NCBI RefSeq assembly: GCF_044891285.1
Contig: NZ_JAUIYO010000014.1
Coordinates: 3,065 to 67,064, forward strand
Source: Pseudobacillus lumedeiriae
Lineage (GTDB): Bacteria > Bacillota > Bacilli > Bacillales > Domibacillaceae
Direction: 5' to 3'
Length of the DNA stretch: 64,000 nt
The position numbers and the translations under genes are program-made. The notes beneath the pieces were generated by a model. It was given only the letters and a program-made list of their open reading frames with translations, was not told the DNA's origin and did not search any database. Position 1 is the stretch's first letter. Every line of letters begins with the position of its first letter. Below, piece by piece: positions 35,244 through 44,515 of this stretch.

Positions 35244-35400
35244 TTGACTTCTCCCACCCCTAAAGGGGCAAGCTCTACACCTTACGGTGAAACGAGTGGG
35301 ATTCTTTATAAGAAGTGTGGTTAATTAACCCTTATTCTTAATGGACGAGCCAAGCGCCCTCTAGCTTGTAGGATACTTGTATCCAGCAAGTTACTTTTAC
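35244..35400 (-). ncRNA. Predicted TnpB guide (omega) RNA scaffold
   Basis: On the minus strand the 3' end of tnpB runs into CCCAC...GTGGG, enclosing the hairpins CACCGTAAGGTG and CCCCTTTAGGGG, and ends in GAAGTCAA. TnpB proteins use RNAs from this position as guides, the guide being the flanking DNA beyond the right end. The extent is approximate. Confidence 0.5.
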
Positions 35401-36580
35401 GCAGAATGTTTAAAGCTCCATTTATGTCAGCATTGAATTTATATCCAGTTGATGTGCAGTATAGCCCACGTTTAATACGTTTTCCACTAAAACCATGCTT
35501 ACTTTCATCGGTTGGATTCCAATTTGGCAGTTTATCGTTGTCGAAAAATGAAGCTTTGCTTGTATAGGATTCTTCTTGTTCTTTGTAAAAGATGCCATAA
35601 CGCTCACAAAGATTCGATAGTTGTTCCCGAAGATTTCCAAAAGGAATTTGTGTAAATTGCTGATTGTTCTTTTTACCGATGTTGATATTACGTTTGAAAT
35701 CTTCATTATAGCCAATGACTAGATTGCCTATTTTGTTTTCTAAACAGTAGTCAATGATGATTCTTGCACTCTTTTTGATGTAATCATTTACTTGATTATT
35801 ACGTTTCAACGTTAATGAATCCATTCGTTTAGTGTATTTCAGCCCTTGCTTCATAGCGATAGATTGCAGTCTAGCTTTTTCTTTGTTGTACAAACGGTTC
35901 ATTGATTTGAGTTTTTTTCCATCCACTAAAAAGGGTGCCCCGTCTATATCAACACAAGAAGCTAAATTACCAAGCCCAATGTCAATCGCTAACGCCTTGT
36001 TAAAATCTAATTCTTTTGTTTCAGCAGGTTGTTCATACACATATTGAATATGGAAAAACTGTCCGTTGTTACGAGGAACAATCCGAACCTCTTTAATTTT
36101 TTTACCCTCTAAACGTGAGGGGAAAGGAATCAAGATGTCTTTATGATTTGGATTCTCTTTCTTATAGGTATTTGAAACAGCTACACGAAAGAAGCCATCT
36201 CTAATATTAATGGCATTTGTAGAGAAAATGAGATTAAACAATCCATCTTTCTTTAAATAGCTAGGCATTTTAATATCTTGAAAACGATATTCACCTTTTT
36301 TAGCTTTTTTAATCAAATTAAAGAAGCTTTTAAAAGAACGGTCTACCACTTTCAAAATTTGTTGAGAAACCCCTGCTTGAAGTAATTTGTAGTTTTCATT
36401 CGTTTTAGAAACATGGTAGTTTGATTCATACTTTAAAAATGTTTTTTCTACAAAGTAATGTTGACGAATATTGTATAGTCCAACGTTGTATAGATTCTTT
36501 GCGTAGTGGCACATTTCTCTAAGTTGTTGAAATTGTTCTTTTGAAAGACCTCGTATTTGATTGCTTTGCGTAAGGTACAT
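35321..36580 (-). CDS. tnpB: TnpB-family RNA-guided nuclease (IS605 OrfB)
   Basis: A 419-residue full-length TnpB. The RuvC catalytic triad is complete: D200 (AIDIGLGN), E337 (EESYTSKAS) and D385 (NADINGALNIL). The usual CxxC...CxxC zinc ribbon between E337 and D385 is missing; only C375 remains. This is a natural variant of some IS1341-like members rather than an obvious mutation, since the frame is open and the length normal. AAGGGGGTGAAAAC precedes the ATG. Sequence unlike the degenerate remnant at 2902. Confidence 0.9.
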   Translation of the reverse strand: MYLTQSNQIRGLSKEQFQQLREMCHYAKNLYNVGLYNIRQHYFVEKTFLKYESNYHVSKTNENYKLLQAGVSQQILKVVDRSFKSFFNLIKKAKKGEYRFQDIKMPSYLKKDGLFNLIFSTNAINIRDGFFRVAVSNTYKKENPNHKDILIPFPSRLEGKKIKEVRIVPRNNGQFFHIQYVYEQPAETKELDFNKALAIDIGLGNLASCVDIDGAPFLVDGKKLKSMNRLYNKEKARLQSIAMKQGLKYTKRMDSLTLKRNNQVNDYIKKSARIIIDYCLENKIGNLVIGYNEDFKRNINIGKKNNQQFTQIPFGNLREQLSNLCERYGIFYKEQEESYTSKASFFDNDKLPNWNPTDESKHGFSGKRIKRGLYCTSTGYKFNADINGALNILRKSNLLDTSILQARGRLARPLRIRVN

Positions 36581-36654
36581 GTTTTCACCCCCTTCTTATT
36601 ATATATTCACCATATAGCAAAGAATAGAGATATGCAATTGGTTTAGTGTACCTT

Positions 36655-36750
36655 TCGGTCAATTAAGATGGCAGAAGCCATCCCTTGACCGACCTCACTA
36701 TCATCCCACGCCTAAAGGCGGGCTATGCCCTTGGTGGGTTTTCTCGTTCG
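36655..36750 (-). repeat. Second right-end-like hairpin cluster upstream of tnpB
   Basis: Nested stem GGTCAA..GATGGC / GCCATC..TTGACC (36657-36691), then CCCAC, CGCCTAAAGGCG and GGTGGG (36706-36741). On the minus strand it reads CCCACC...CGCCTTTAGGCGTGGG...TCAA, the same plan and orientation as the right end at 35244-35300. It may be the right end of a lost TnpB element, or part of the left end of the present one. Confidence 0.5.
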
Positions 36751-36769
36751 GGAAAGCTATAATTGAAAG

Positions 36770-37200
36770 CAGAATGACACCCATTCCAATACTAAATATT
36801 TCAATATTCGTGGTTCCTTAAACCCCCATTAATTCATCAAAAAAGAGGAACAGTGAAGTTGACGTACTTATCCTGCCTGGCTTTCATCATTTCCTCTTTA
36901 AATTTTTCGGAATTAATAAGAGAAGCCCATTTACCCAATGAAGAGATTAGTGTATTCTTGTCCATGGGTGCGATCCTTTGTATTGGATTTGGAAAGAAAT
37001 CACCTGTCTTTTCAGTATAAAGGATTTTTTTTGAGCTTAGAGAAAGTGGGAATTTTCAGATTCATTTAATTTGTCGTTGGCATAAACAACTTCATTCCTT
37101 TAATCCTTGAGGGTTAAATATTGAGCCAATGTCTTTGAGAAACCAATTTTTTAACAACCTCGTTACTATGAAAATAAAAAATGAAGATGGGAGCAAGCAA
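36770..37200. other. Non-coding stretch before the threonine aldolase gene
   Basis: Only a 42-codon minus-strand frame (36964 down to 36839, starting MDKNTLISSLGKWASLINSEK) is seen. It continues open upstream without a start for about 20 codons, like a gene fragment. I recognise no family. An upstream in-frame extension of the aldolase gene starts at 37129. Confidence 0.3.
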
Positions 37201-38247
37201 ATGTACAGCTTTAAGGACGATTACAGCGAAGGCGCACATCCAAGAATATTGCAGGCTTTAGTGGAGTCTAACTTTGAACAAGAGGATGGCTATGGCAGAG
37301 ATCAATTTACCCAAAAAGCCATTAACTTTTTAAAAGAAAGAATAGGGCGTGCTAATGTAGATGTTCATTTATTAGCTGGAGGAACACAAACAAATCTAAC
37401 GGCGATTTCAGCTTTTCTAAGACCTCATGAGGCAGCTATAGCAGCAAGTACTGGTCACATACTCGGACATGAAACGGGAGCAATTGAAGCGACAGGTCAT
37501 AAAATACTGTCGATTGAAACCGAAGATGGGAAGCTAACTCCTTCTCATGTGAAAGCTGCACTTGACGGACACCCGGACGAGCATATGGTAAAGCCCAAGC
37601 TGGTATACATATCTAATTCGACTGAAATAGGTACAATATATAGCAAGAGCGAGCTACAGCAGCTGCATCAATTCTGCCGTGAAAATAATCTCATATTGTA
37701 TATGGATGGGGCAAGGCTCGGGTCAGCCCTCTGTTCAGAAGAAAACGACCTTACGTTAAGCGATCTTCCAGCACTTGTCGATGCTTTCTATATTGGCGGA
37801 ACCAAGAATGGAGCACTTATTGGAGAGGCTTTAGTGATTTGTTGTGATTCTTTAAAGGTGGAGTTTCGCTACCATATTAAGCAAAAAGGCGGGCTTCTAG
37901 CAAAAGGAAGGCTTCTCGGTATTCAGTTTCTTGAATTATTCAGAGACAATCTCTTTTTTGATTTGGCCACGCATGCAAATAAGATGGCAGAAATGCTAAG
38001 AGAAGAAATGAACAATGCCAATATTTCATTCCTGACCCAATCACCGTCAAACCAACTATTTCCAATTCTGCCCAATGCACTTATTACCAAACTTCAAAGT
38101 AAGTATTCGTTTCATATTTGGGAAAAGGTTGATGCAGATCATTCGGCCATTCGCCTCGTAACATCATGGGCAACGAAAGAGGATGAGGTACTAGCTTTTA
38201 TTGAGGAGTTTAAGAAAGGATCAAAAAATGATCAAGCTTATCTATAA
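37201..38247 (+). CDS. Threonine aldolase-family PLP enzyme (beta-eliminating lyase fold)
   Basis: A 348-residue enzyme of the low-specificity L-threonine aldolase family, which cleaves threonine or allo-threonine to glycine and acetaldehyde. Motifs: FKDDYSEGAHPRIL at the start, AGGTQTNLTAI, the substrate/cofactor histidine in STGHILGHETGAIE, YMDGARLGSAL and the PLP lysine in YIGGTKNGALIGEA. I chose the ATG at 37201: it has GGGAGC upstream and matches family starts. The frame is open from 37129. Confidence 0.9.
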   Translation: MYSFKDDYSEGAHPRILQALVESNFEQEDGYGRDQFTQKAINFLKERIGRANVDVHLLAGGTQTNLTAISAFLRPHEAAIAASTGHILGHETGAIEATGHKILSIETEDGKLTPSHVKAALDGHPDEHMVKPKLVYISNSTEIGTIYSKSELQQLHQFCRENNLILYMDGARLGSALCSEENDLTLSDLPALVDAFYIGGTKNGALIGEALVICCDSLKVEFRYHIKQKGGLLAKGRLLGIQFLELFRDNLFFDLATHANKMAEMLREEMNNANISFLTQSPSNQLFPILPNALITKLQSKYSFHIWEKVDADHSAIRLVTSWATKEDEVLAFIEEFKKGSKNDQAYL

Positions 38248-38271
38248 AAGAACAGTTTAATTGAATATATG

Positions 38272-38313
38272 AAAAGCGTGTTTTGATCAATCTTTTTTCA
38301 AAACACGCTTTTT
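38272..38313. terminator. Bidirectional terminator
   Basis: AAAAGCGTGTTTTGA (38272-38286) pairs with TCAAAACACGCTTTTT (38298-38313). Shared by the convergent aldolase and azlD genes. Confidence 0.9.
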
Positions 38314-38347
38314 CTATTCATATTCTGTTTTTCGCGCCGCGGCTCTT

Positions 38348-38674
38348 TTAAACAAAGTTTCTCAATAATGCCATCACAACAACACCAAAGATCACGGTCA
38401 ATAACAGGCTTTTTGTCCACAAGGCAATCAATAATGTCGGGATGAATGCGGCTGACACTTGCCAGTTAATCACCGGCAGCCCGCCGTCTCTACTTTCAAT
38501 CATCCCTCCTATAATTAAGGCAGTAAAAATACAGATAGGAATAAATGAGAGCCATTTCATGACGGCATCTGGCAGCTGTAAATTACGGACAATGAGAAAG
38601 GGAACGACACGCGGAATCCATGTTACAATGGCACACCCGGCAAGGATAAGAAGAACAGTCATATTTGCGCTCAT
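38348..38674 (-). CDS. azlD: AzlD-family branched-chain amino acid exporter subunit
   Basis: A 108-residue protein with four membrane segments and the AzlD motif WIPRVVPFLIV...AVMKWLSFIPICIFTALI. It pairs with AzlC to export branched-chain amino acids and analogues such as azaleucine. Its start overlaps the azlC stop by four bases (ATGA type), a sign of coupled translation. Confidence 0.9.
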   Translation of the reverse strand: MSANMTVLLILAGCAIVTWIPRVVPFLIVRNLQLPDAVMKWLSFIPICIFTALIIGGMIESRDGGLPVINWQVSAAFIPTLLIALWTKSLLLTVIFGVVVMALLRNFV

Positions 38675-39378
38675 TTATCCATCACCACACCAATCGTAGC
38701 AACGAGTACCGTCGAGAAAATCACAGCCAGATCAACTGAAACGAAAGTTGAAAACATATACATAGAGGCAATCATTAGCAAAATGAGCGTAATATAGTGC
38801 TTTAATTTTGCAGCTTCTACACTTTCCAGCTGTGAAACGAGCAAGGCGATGAACATAGCGGTTAAAGCAAAATCCAAACCGAGTTTTTCTGGATTTGAAA
38901 TCCACTTTCCAAGGATCGCTCCTGCAACACAAGAAGCGATCCATGTCGTGTAAGCAGTAATATTTAACCCATTCATCCAGCGGTCGTTTACGGGTTTGTT
39001 GTTAAAAATTCTTCCTGCAGCCACGCCGAAAGATTCATCTGTGACGAGCGTGCCGATCGCTGCATTTTTCCATAGTGAATATTTGGTAAAATGTGGAGCG
39101 AGTGTTGCACTTAAAAGAAGATGCCGTAAATTGACGATGAAAGTCGTAAAAATAATAGCCGATGCTGGGCTGTTGACTGCAAGCATCCCACAAATAATAA
39201 ATTGAGCGGCACCGGCATAAACAAAAATCGACATGAACGCAACCTCTATAACAGACAAGCCAGAAGCCGCACCGATCATCCCGGCCGCAAATCCAATGCT
39301 TATGTATCCTAAAAGCGTCGGAATACAATCTTTTATTCCTCTTGAAAACGTTAATTTCTCCTCTATTGCTATTTCCAT
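38671..39378 (-). CDS. azlC: AzlC-family branched-chain amino acid exporter subunit
   Basis: A 235-residue membrane protein with about six to seven segments. It has IPTLLGYISIGFAAGMIGAASGLS, the SIFVYAGAAQFI motif and the NLRHLLLSATLAPHF and TDESFGVAAG segments of the AzlC family. First gene of the azlCD pair; GGAGGGATACGA precedes the ATG at 39378. No AzlB-type Lrp regulator is next to it. Confidence 0.92.
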   Translation of the reverse strand: MEIAIEEKLTFSRGIKDCIPTLLGYISIGFAAGMIGAASGLSVIEVAFMSIFVYAGAAQFIICGMLAVNSPASAIIFTTFIVNLRHLLLSATLAPHFTKYSLWKNAAIGTLVTDESFGVAAGRIFNNKPVNDRWMNGLNITAYTTWIASCVAGAILGKWISNPEKLGLDFALTAMFIALLVSQLESVEAAKLKHYITLILLMIASMYMFSTFVSVDLAVIFSTVLVATIGVVMDK

Positions 39379-39753
39379 TCGTATCCCTCCTGTTGAATAT
39401 TATATAATAGCTGGGAATTTATTTTAATAATAGTATATTAAAATATAATTCAACAGACGGACAGTGTTTTTTAAATAGGTTATCGCGACAGAAATCGACA
39501 GGCATGTATTAAATAAAGGAGAATCGTAATTATGTGTTAAAACAAGAATAGGACTCTTTGCAGGAGGAGTTGAAAATTTTGATAAACATATTAAAAGATG
39601 GTTAGGAGAATAAAATCAATTTTTGGAGTTAACTTCGATCTTTTTTAATGAACGAACGCATTCAATAAGACAATCAACGCTCAGAGCGATAATACCCTGA
39701 GCGTTTTTGTGTATTTTATAATAGGTTTTTTCAGTTCTTTCTTGTGTCCCTTT
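39379..39753. other. Intergenic region with terminator
   Basis: AACGCTCAG (39676-39684) and CTGAGCGTT (39697-39705) plus TTTTT form a terminator reading to the right. The remaining bases (azlC promoter side, 39379-39660) have no frame I can support. Confidence 0.6.
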
Positions 39754-40398
39754 TTAAACAGATGGAAGTAAATAAAACACGGCGAAAAAGTGAGTGATGC
39801 TGCCGCCAAGAACAAACAAATGCCAGATCATATGGTGGTATTTAAATCCACGCCATACATAAAAAATGGCACCGAGTGTATATAAAATGCCGCCGGTGAC
39901 TAAAAGAGCCAAACTGCGGGACGAAAGGTTTTGAACGAGAGTGTCCCACGCAAAAACGATGAGCCACCCCATTAGCACGTACAGAAGGGTAGAAGTGTTT
40001 AGAAACCGTTTCACAAAAAAGCATTTAAACACGGTTCCAAACACTGCGAGCCCCCAGACGATGCCGAACAAAGTCCAGCCAAGTGTCCCTTTTACTGCTA
40101 GAAACAGAAACGGAGTGTAAGTTCCTGCGATGAAAAAATAAATCGACGAGTGATCGAACACTTCAAAGATATTTTTGACTTTTCCTTCAGGAAAGCTGTG
40201 TACGAGTGTAGAGGATAAATAAAGAATGAGCATCGTTGATCCGAAAATCGTAAAACTTACCACATGCCAAGCCGTTCCGTATAACGAGGAGTAGACAATC
40301 AATAAAACAAGAGCAGCGATGCTCAGTAAAGCGCCCACGCCATGTGTGATGGAATTTGCAATTTCTTCCCCTTTTGAGAAGGTATGTGTATTTGCCAT
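39754..40398 (-). CDS. Hemolysin III / TrhA-family membrane protein
   Basis: A 214-residue protein with seven membrane segments, PAQR superfamily. The family histidines and polar residues are visible: EEIANSITHGVGAL, LYLSSTLVHSF, VFDHSSIYFFIAGTYTPF and the C-terminal HHMIWHLFVLGGSITHFFAVF. B. subtilis YplQ is the counterpart; members are linked to membrane lipid homeostasis rather than lysis. AAAGGAGAG precedes the ATG. Confidence 0.9.
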   Translation of the reverse strand: MANTHTFSKGEEIANSITHGVGALLSIAALVLLIVYSSLYGTAWHVVSFTIFGSTMLILYLSSTLVHSFPEGKVKNIFEVFDHSSIYFFIAGTYTPFLFLAVKGTLGWTLFGIVWGLAVFGTVFKCFFVKRFLNTSTLLYVLMGWLIVFAWDTLVQNLSSRSLALLVTGGILYTLGAIFYVWRGFKYHHMIWHLFVLGGSITHFFAVFYLLPSV

Positions 40399-40706
40399 AA
40401 AAACTCTCCTTTAAGCCAATCTACGTTTAGTGTACCACACATCGGCGGATTTCTATCATTTTTGAATCTAAACAGGAAAATCTAGAAACCCTGGCATGAA
40501 AACTGCATCAACGGTATTGAATAACCTAAAAACGGGAGGATGAAGATCTCAATGGAAGCTGGGAAATGAAGATACGCTAAAGTATATGTATTCATTTTTG
40601 AATAGGTTAGTCATAACGGAATACTATTGAGTTGTCATTCTCCATCTATACAGCGAGAATCGATCATCAAAATGAACAGACAAAAAAGAGAGGGAGGTTT
40701 AAACAT
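40399..40706. other. Intergenic region before the chemotaxis receptor gene
   Basis: No gene is supported here. I looked for a sigma-D promoter (TAAA-15-GCCGATAT) and found none convincing. Confidence 0.4.
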
Positions 40707-42434
40707 ATGACAATCGCTAAAAGGCTGACGTTAACGATGCTCATTATTTTGTTCGTGATCTTTACTGCGACTATGATACTTACCTATATGAATACGAATG
40801 CTTCCATCGAACGGACGATTCGTATGCAGGGCATTCAGTCAGCGGAAAATGCAGCACAATTTATTAACTTGGAAAAGTATGAGGACTTTTTAAACGACTC
40901 TTCAGAAAGTAAAACGTACTGGACAATTCGTAATCAATTAAATCAAGTGAGAGAACATGTGGGGGCGATGTATCTTTACACGTTTACTGTTAAAGACGGG
41001 AAGACACATATGCTTATTGATGGGATGCACAAAGGAGGAGAGTTAGCCTCTGAAATCGGGGAAGAGTTAGCGATGCCGATGGAAGATATCACACCGGCTC
41101 TTCAAGGCGAAAATAGCTACACGGACATCATCAATGATGAGCAGTATGGAAAATATATGTCCATTATGATCCCTATTAAAAACAAAGAGGGCGACGTGAT
41201 CAGCCTGTTAGGGATGGATATTTCAGCTAAACAAATTGATCAGATTCGGACAGATATTTTAAAGAGAAGCCTGCCATTGATCATCGGTTTATTCTTTATT
41301 GTCATTTTACTTGCCTGCATGATCGTGTACGTCTTTATTAATCGAACATTGACACCATTGGCTAGCATGAATCATGGATTGAATGAGCTTGCGGCGGGGC
41401 GCATCGGGCAGTCGCTTCAAAAAGTGGAAAAGATACATACGAATCGGGAAGATGAAATGAAACGATTTACGTTAAACTTTCAATCAGCTGTTTTCCAGCT
41501 GACGACTATGATTACCTCGATCCGTTCCTCATCGGATTTACTCACGAATGCGGCGGAACAGCTGACAAATGACAATCAGTCTGCCCAGCAGTCCAGTGAA
41601 AAAATTATTAAAAGCATTCATGAGATTGCCCGCGGCAGCGAGCGGCAAATGCAAAACAATGAAGAGGCTGTCAAGGCGATGGAAGGAACGACGGTCGGCG
41701 TTCAAAAAATAGCGGAATCGTCTTTTTCCATTGCAGAAGCGAGCAGCCACGTCACACAGCTCGTGGAAGAAAGCTATGTTCAAACTCATGCCGTCGTCTC
41801 TGAGATTGAAGAAGCTGCCCGATCTGTTCTCGCTACCAATAAAGAAGTGATAGAACTGGGCCGGATGTTTAAGGAAGTAGAGAAAATTGTAGGTGTGATT
41901 ACGTCAATCACCGATCAAACGAACCTGCTTGCCTTGAATGCAGCCATTGAAGCAGCAAGAGCTGGAGAAGCAGGAAAAGGATTTGCGGTCGTGGCTGATG
42001 AAGTAAAAAAGCTGGCAGAGGAGTCAAAAGAATCGGCCGGCCAAATTTCCGATATGCTGAAGCGTTTTGAATGGGTGACGATTGAAGTCATAAAAAATAC
42101 AGAAATAAGTACAAAGAAAGCAGAATCAAGTACAAAAGCGGTTTCAACAGTGGAAATTTTGCTGGGGAAAATTAAACAAGCTATGAATGAAGTCAATCAA
42201 GATATTCATGAAGTATCAGCGATCACACAAGAAATATCAGCAGGTACGGAGGAAGTGTTTGCTTCCATCGAACATGTCGCTCAAGTATCAAAAAACAACG
42301 TCAGCCAAACGCAGCAGGCTGTGTTTGCATCAGAAGAGCAGCGAAAATTAATGGAAAACATGAATCAGTCCGCTCAGGAATTAACAGAATTGTCTAAACA
42401 GCTCCATGCCGCTGTGCATCGATTTGCTTTATAA
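40707..42434 (+). CDS. Methyl-accepting chemotaxis protein
   Basis: A 575-residue transducer. An N-terminal membrane segment (about 8-30), an outer sensor domain of dCache/single-Cache type (about 31-190), a second membrane segment (about 190-215), HAMP, and a long cytoplasmic coiled coil. The signalling hairpin tip with ITDQTNLLALNAAIEAARAGEAGKGFAVVADEVKKLAEES is intact. The ligand is unknown. I chose the ATG at 40707 with GAGGGAGGT; the frame opens earlier at 40632. Confidence 0.93.
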   Translation: MTIAKRLTLTMLIILFVIFTATMILTYMNTNASIERTIRMQGIQSAENAAQFINLEKYEDFLNDSSESKTYWTIRNQLNQVREHVGAMYLYTFTVKDGKTHMLIDGMHKGGELASEIGEELAMPMEDITPALQGENSYTDIINDEQYGKYMSIMIPIKNKEGDVISLLGMDISAKQIDQIRTDILKRSLPLIIGLFFIVILLACMIVYVFINRTLTPLASMNHGLNELAAGRIGQSLQKVEKIHTNREDEMKRFTLNFQSAVFQLTTMITSIRSSSDLLTNAAEQLTNDNQSAQQSSEKIIKSIHEIARGSERQMQNNEEAVKAMEGTTVGVQKIAESSFSIAEASSHVTQLVEESYVQTHAVVSEIEEAARSVLATNKEVIELGRMFKEVEKIVGVITSITDQTNLLALNAAIEAARAGEAGKGFAVVADEVKKLAEESKESAGQISDMLKRFEWVTIEVIKNTEISTKKAESSTKAVSTVEILLGKIKQAMNEVNQDIHEVSAITQEISAGTEEVFASIEHVAQVSKNNVSQTQQAVFASEEQRKLMENMNQSAQELTELSKQLHAAVHRFAL

Positions 42435-42601
42435 TAGAGAATTCCTGAACTAGAGGGAGATTTTTCAGGGGATTGTCATGATTAATAAGAAAGAAAACGA
42501 ATGTTGTAAGAAACTAGTAAGATCATTGTTTTAATATCCAAGTTATATCATGTACGTATCAATTGAAGACTATAGCAAGTTATGACGAAGGTGCTGAAAA
42601 G

Positions 42602-42642
42602 GCTGTCCCATAAGGGTTTCATCCTTATGGGACAGCTTTTTT
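42602..42642 (+). terminator. Terminator after the chemotaxis receptor gene
   Basis: GCTGTCCCATAAGG (42602-42615) pairs perfectly with CCTTATGGGACAGC (42623-42636), then TTTTTT. Similar GGCTGTCC hairpins occur at 50456 and 54812. Confidence 0.92.
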
Positions 42643-42712
42643 CTCACCCCTTTAATCTATCGGACGGTGGATTAGTGTTTATAAGAAGAAAGCTTGATAG
42701 AGGTGATGATCA

Positions 42713-44368
42713 ATGGTTCCATTGCAAAAATATTCAATTACGAGCATGGTCCTTTATATTTTTATTTATGCTATCTGGGTTTTCCTATGGCCGGAGATGA
42801 AGTTAGCTGGGGCGATTATAGGGATTATAGGTCCTTTTCTTACACTTATATTTATAGCTATCTCTTTACAAAGAATGAAAGAAAAAGAAGAGAAAACCTT
42901 TTGGATTATTGTATTTATTGGGTGTTTTAGTTATTTTATCGGTGAGTTAATATGGAGATATCGCGTGTTTTATTTGGGCATCGACGAGCCGCTTTTTGGA
43001 TGGGGGGATTTATTTTATAATTTATTTGTATTGATATATAGCGTGGCTGTTTTTTACAAAGTATACATACAACGGAAAGAATACAGTACGATTCAAGTGT
43101 TTTTTGACTCGCTGATTATGATGACCGTATTAACAACCATTAGTTGGGTTTATTTCTTAGGACCGTTATTTTCTAATACGACAAACTCAACGTTCGATGT
43201 GGTCATTTCATTAAGTTATCCAGTGGCTGTTTTCGGTATATTATTCGGTGTTATTTTGCTTTTTCTCACTTCTATGGCATTCTTTTCGCCTGTTTTACTA
43301 ATCTTAAACACTATAGGCATCACTTTTTATATCATTGCAGAAACTTATTATGTATATCAGTCTATCTATCACACGTATAATGGCCACTTTACAAGCTTAA
43401 CCATAGTGTGGAACAGCTGCCTTTTGTTAATAGGCCTTTCTAGTTTTTTTAGTACAAAGGTCAACAGTATTCCTAGAAAAGAAACTAACTTACCAAAATT
43501 CTTTTATATTGGTCAAACGACGTTGCCCCTTTTAAGTTTAAGCATCCTATTTTTTCTTGCATTGATCAAAAAAGAAGCCATCTTAAGTTATTTTATCGGT
43601 GGAGCCGCTCTTCTGTTTTTAATTGTCATTCGGCAGGTCATTACCATTTTTGAAAATAAAACCTTAGTTCGTAAGCTCAAAGACAGAACAGAAGAACTAG
43701 AGGTGACACAGCTTGAATTGATGGAGTTAAAAAATGCCGCAGAGGAACAAAGCTGGTTAAAAACAAAAATTGCTGAAGTGGCTACTATGTATTCTGGAAT
43801 AAGTAATTTGGATACGTTAGCACAGCTTTTTATGACAAAGGTCACCCTTATGGCAGGTGCAAGTTATGGCGTCTTCTATATAAAGAAAGGCAAAGGAAAT
43901 ACAGAAAGGTTTCAGAAGCTTGCTGCTTATGCTTATAACCATCAGGCAGTTGGTGAGGAGAGCTTTCGTTTAGGGGAAGGGCTCGTTGGACAGTGTGCAG
44001 TAGAGAATCGAATCCTTTCGCTCGATCAAGTTCCTAGAGATTATATAGAAATTACTTCTGGCCTTGGCTCGGCGCCGCCAGCGAATGTGCTGATCATTCC
44101 GGTAGAGTGTGAGGGCGAGGTATTGGCTGTTATTGAATTAGCATCATTGCAGTCGTTTAGTGACCTAGAAGAAAAGCTGTTAAAAGAGGTAATGGAGAAT
44201 CTAGGTATCAACATAAAAAGTATTTTAGGAAATATGCAGGTAGAAAAGCTGCTTCAAGAATCACAGGCTTTAACAGAAGAACTGCAGAGCCAAGCTGAAG
44301 AGCTTCAATCGCAGCAAGAAGAGCTGCGAATAATGAATGACAGGCTTATGCTAGGAAAGCATTGCTAG
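42713..44368 (+). CDS. Membrane sensor with GAF domain, probably a truncated hybrid histidine kinase
   Basis: A 551-residue protein: eight or nine N-terminal membrane segments (about 10-320), a short coiled coil, a GAF domain (about 365-510) and a final coiled coil (LQSQAEELQSQQEELRIMND). In homologous hybrid kinases that coiled coil leads into HisKA, HATPase and receiver domains, all absent here. The stop comes ten codons later, and another frame just behind reads KALLEDKKILVV, resembling the start of a receiver domain. The start is uncertain; GTGATGATC precedes the ATG at 42713. Confidence 0.78.
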   Translation: MVPLQKYSITSMVLYIFIYAIWVFLWPEMKLAGAIIGIIGPFLTLIFIAISLQRMKEKEEKTFWIIVFIGCFSYFIGELIWRYRVFYLGIDEPLFGWGDLFYNLFVLIYSVAVFYKVYIQRKEYSTIQVFFDSLIMMTVLTTISWVYFLGPLFSNTTNSTFDVVISLSYPVAVFGILFGVILLFLTSMAFFSPVLLILNTIGITFYIIAETYYVYQSIYHTYNGHFTSLTIVWNSCLLLIGLSSFFSTKVNSIPRKETNLPKFFYIGQTTLPLLSLSILFFLALIKKEAILSYFIGGAALLFLIVIRQVITIFENKTLVRKLKDRTEELEVTQLELMELKNAAEEQSWLKTKIAEVATMYSGISNLDTLAQLFMTKVTLMAGASYGVFYIKKGKGNTERFQKLAAYAYNHQAVGEESFRLGEGLVGQCAVENRILSLDQVPRDYIEITSGLGSAPPANVLIIPVECEGEVLAVIELASLQSFSDLEEKLLKEVMENLGINIKSILGNMQVEKLLQESQALTEELQSQAEELQSQQEELRIMNDRLMLGKHC

Positions 44369-44412
44369 AAGATAAGAAAATATTAGTAGTCTTTTGTGAT
44401 AGTAAGTATTAA
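44356..44412 (+). pseudogene. Out-of-frame vestige of a kinase/receiver C-terminus
   Basis: In the +1 frame relative to the sensor gene the codons read KALLEDKKILVVFCDSKY then stop. KKILVV is how a response-regulator receiver begins (usually followed by DDD). It suggests that the sensor lost its kinase and receiver by deletion plus frameshift. The stretch is short, so the call is tentative. Confidence 0.35.
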
Positions 44413-44449
44413 TAAGCATTCATCTAAATAAGCGTTGGATAACAGAAAA

Positions 44450-44493
44450 AGAACCCTCTGATGCTGTTCAACAGCTTCAGAGGGTTCTTTTTT
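44450..44493 (+). terminator. Terminator before the metal-resistance locus
   Basis: AGAACCCTCTGA (44450-44461) pairs with TCAGAGGGTTCT (44477-44488), followed by TTTTT. Confidence 0.9.
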
Positions 44494-44515
44494 CATTATC
44501 CCATTCGGCATTTTA

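Larger units (their letters stand above)
35244..36640 (-). mobile_element. IS200/IS605-superfamily element carrying only tnpB (IS1341-like)
   Basis: An intact tnpB on the minus strand is followed by a structured right end that finishes in GGGTGGGAGAAGTCAA at 35244. The right end contains three hairpins (35252-35300). The left boundary is uncertain, somewhere past 36600. There is no TnpA, so movement would need a partner in trans. Confidence 0.7.

Noticed and set aside
42435..42600. Possible small gene between the chemotaxis receptor and the GAF sensor
   Set aside because: Only short frames without ribosome sites occur before the terminator at 42602.
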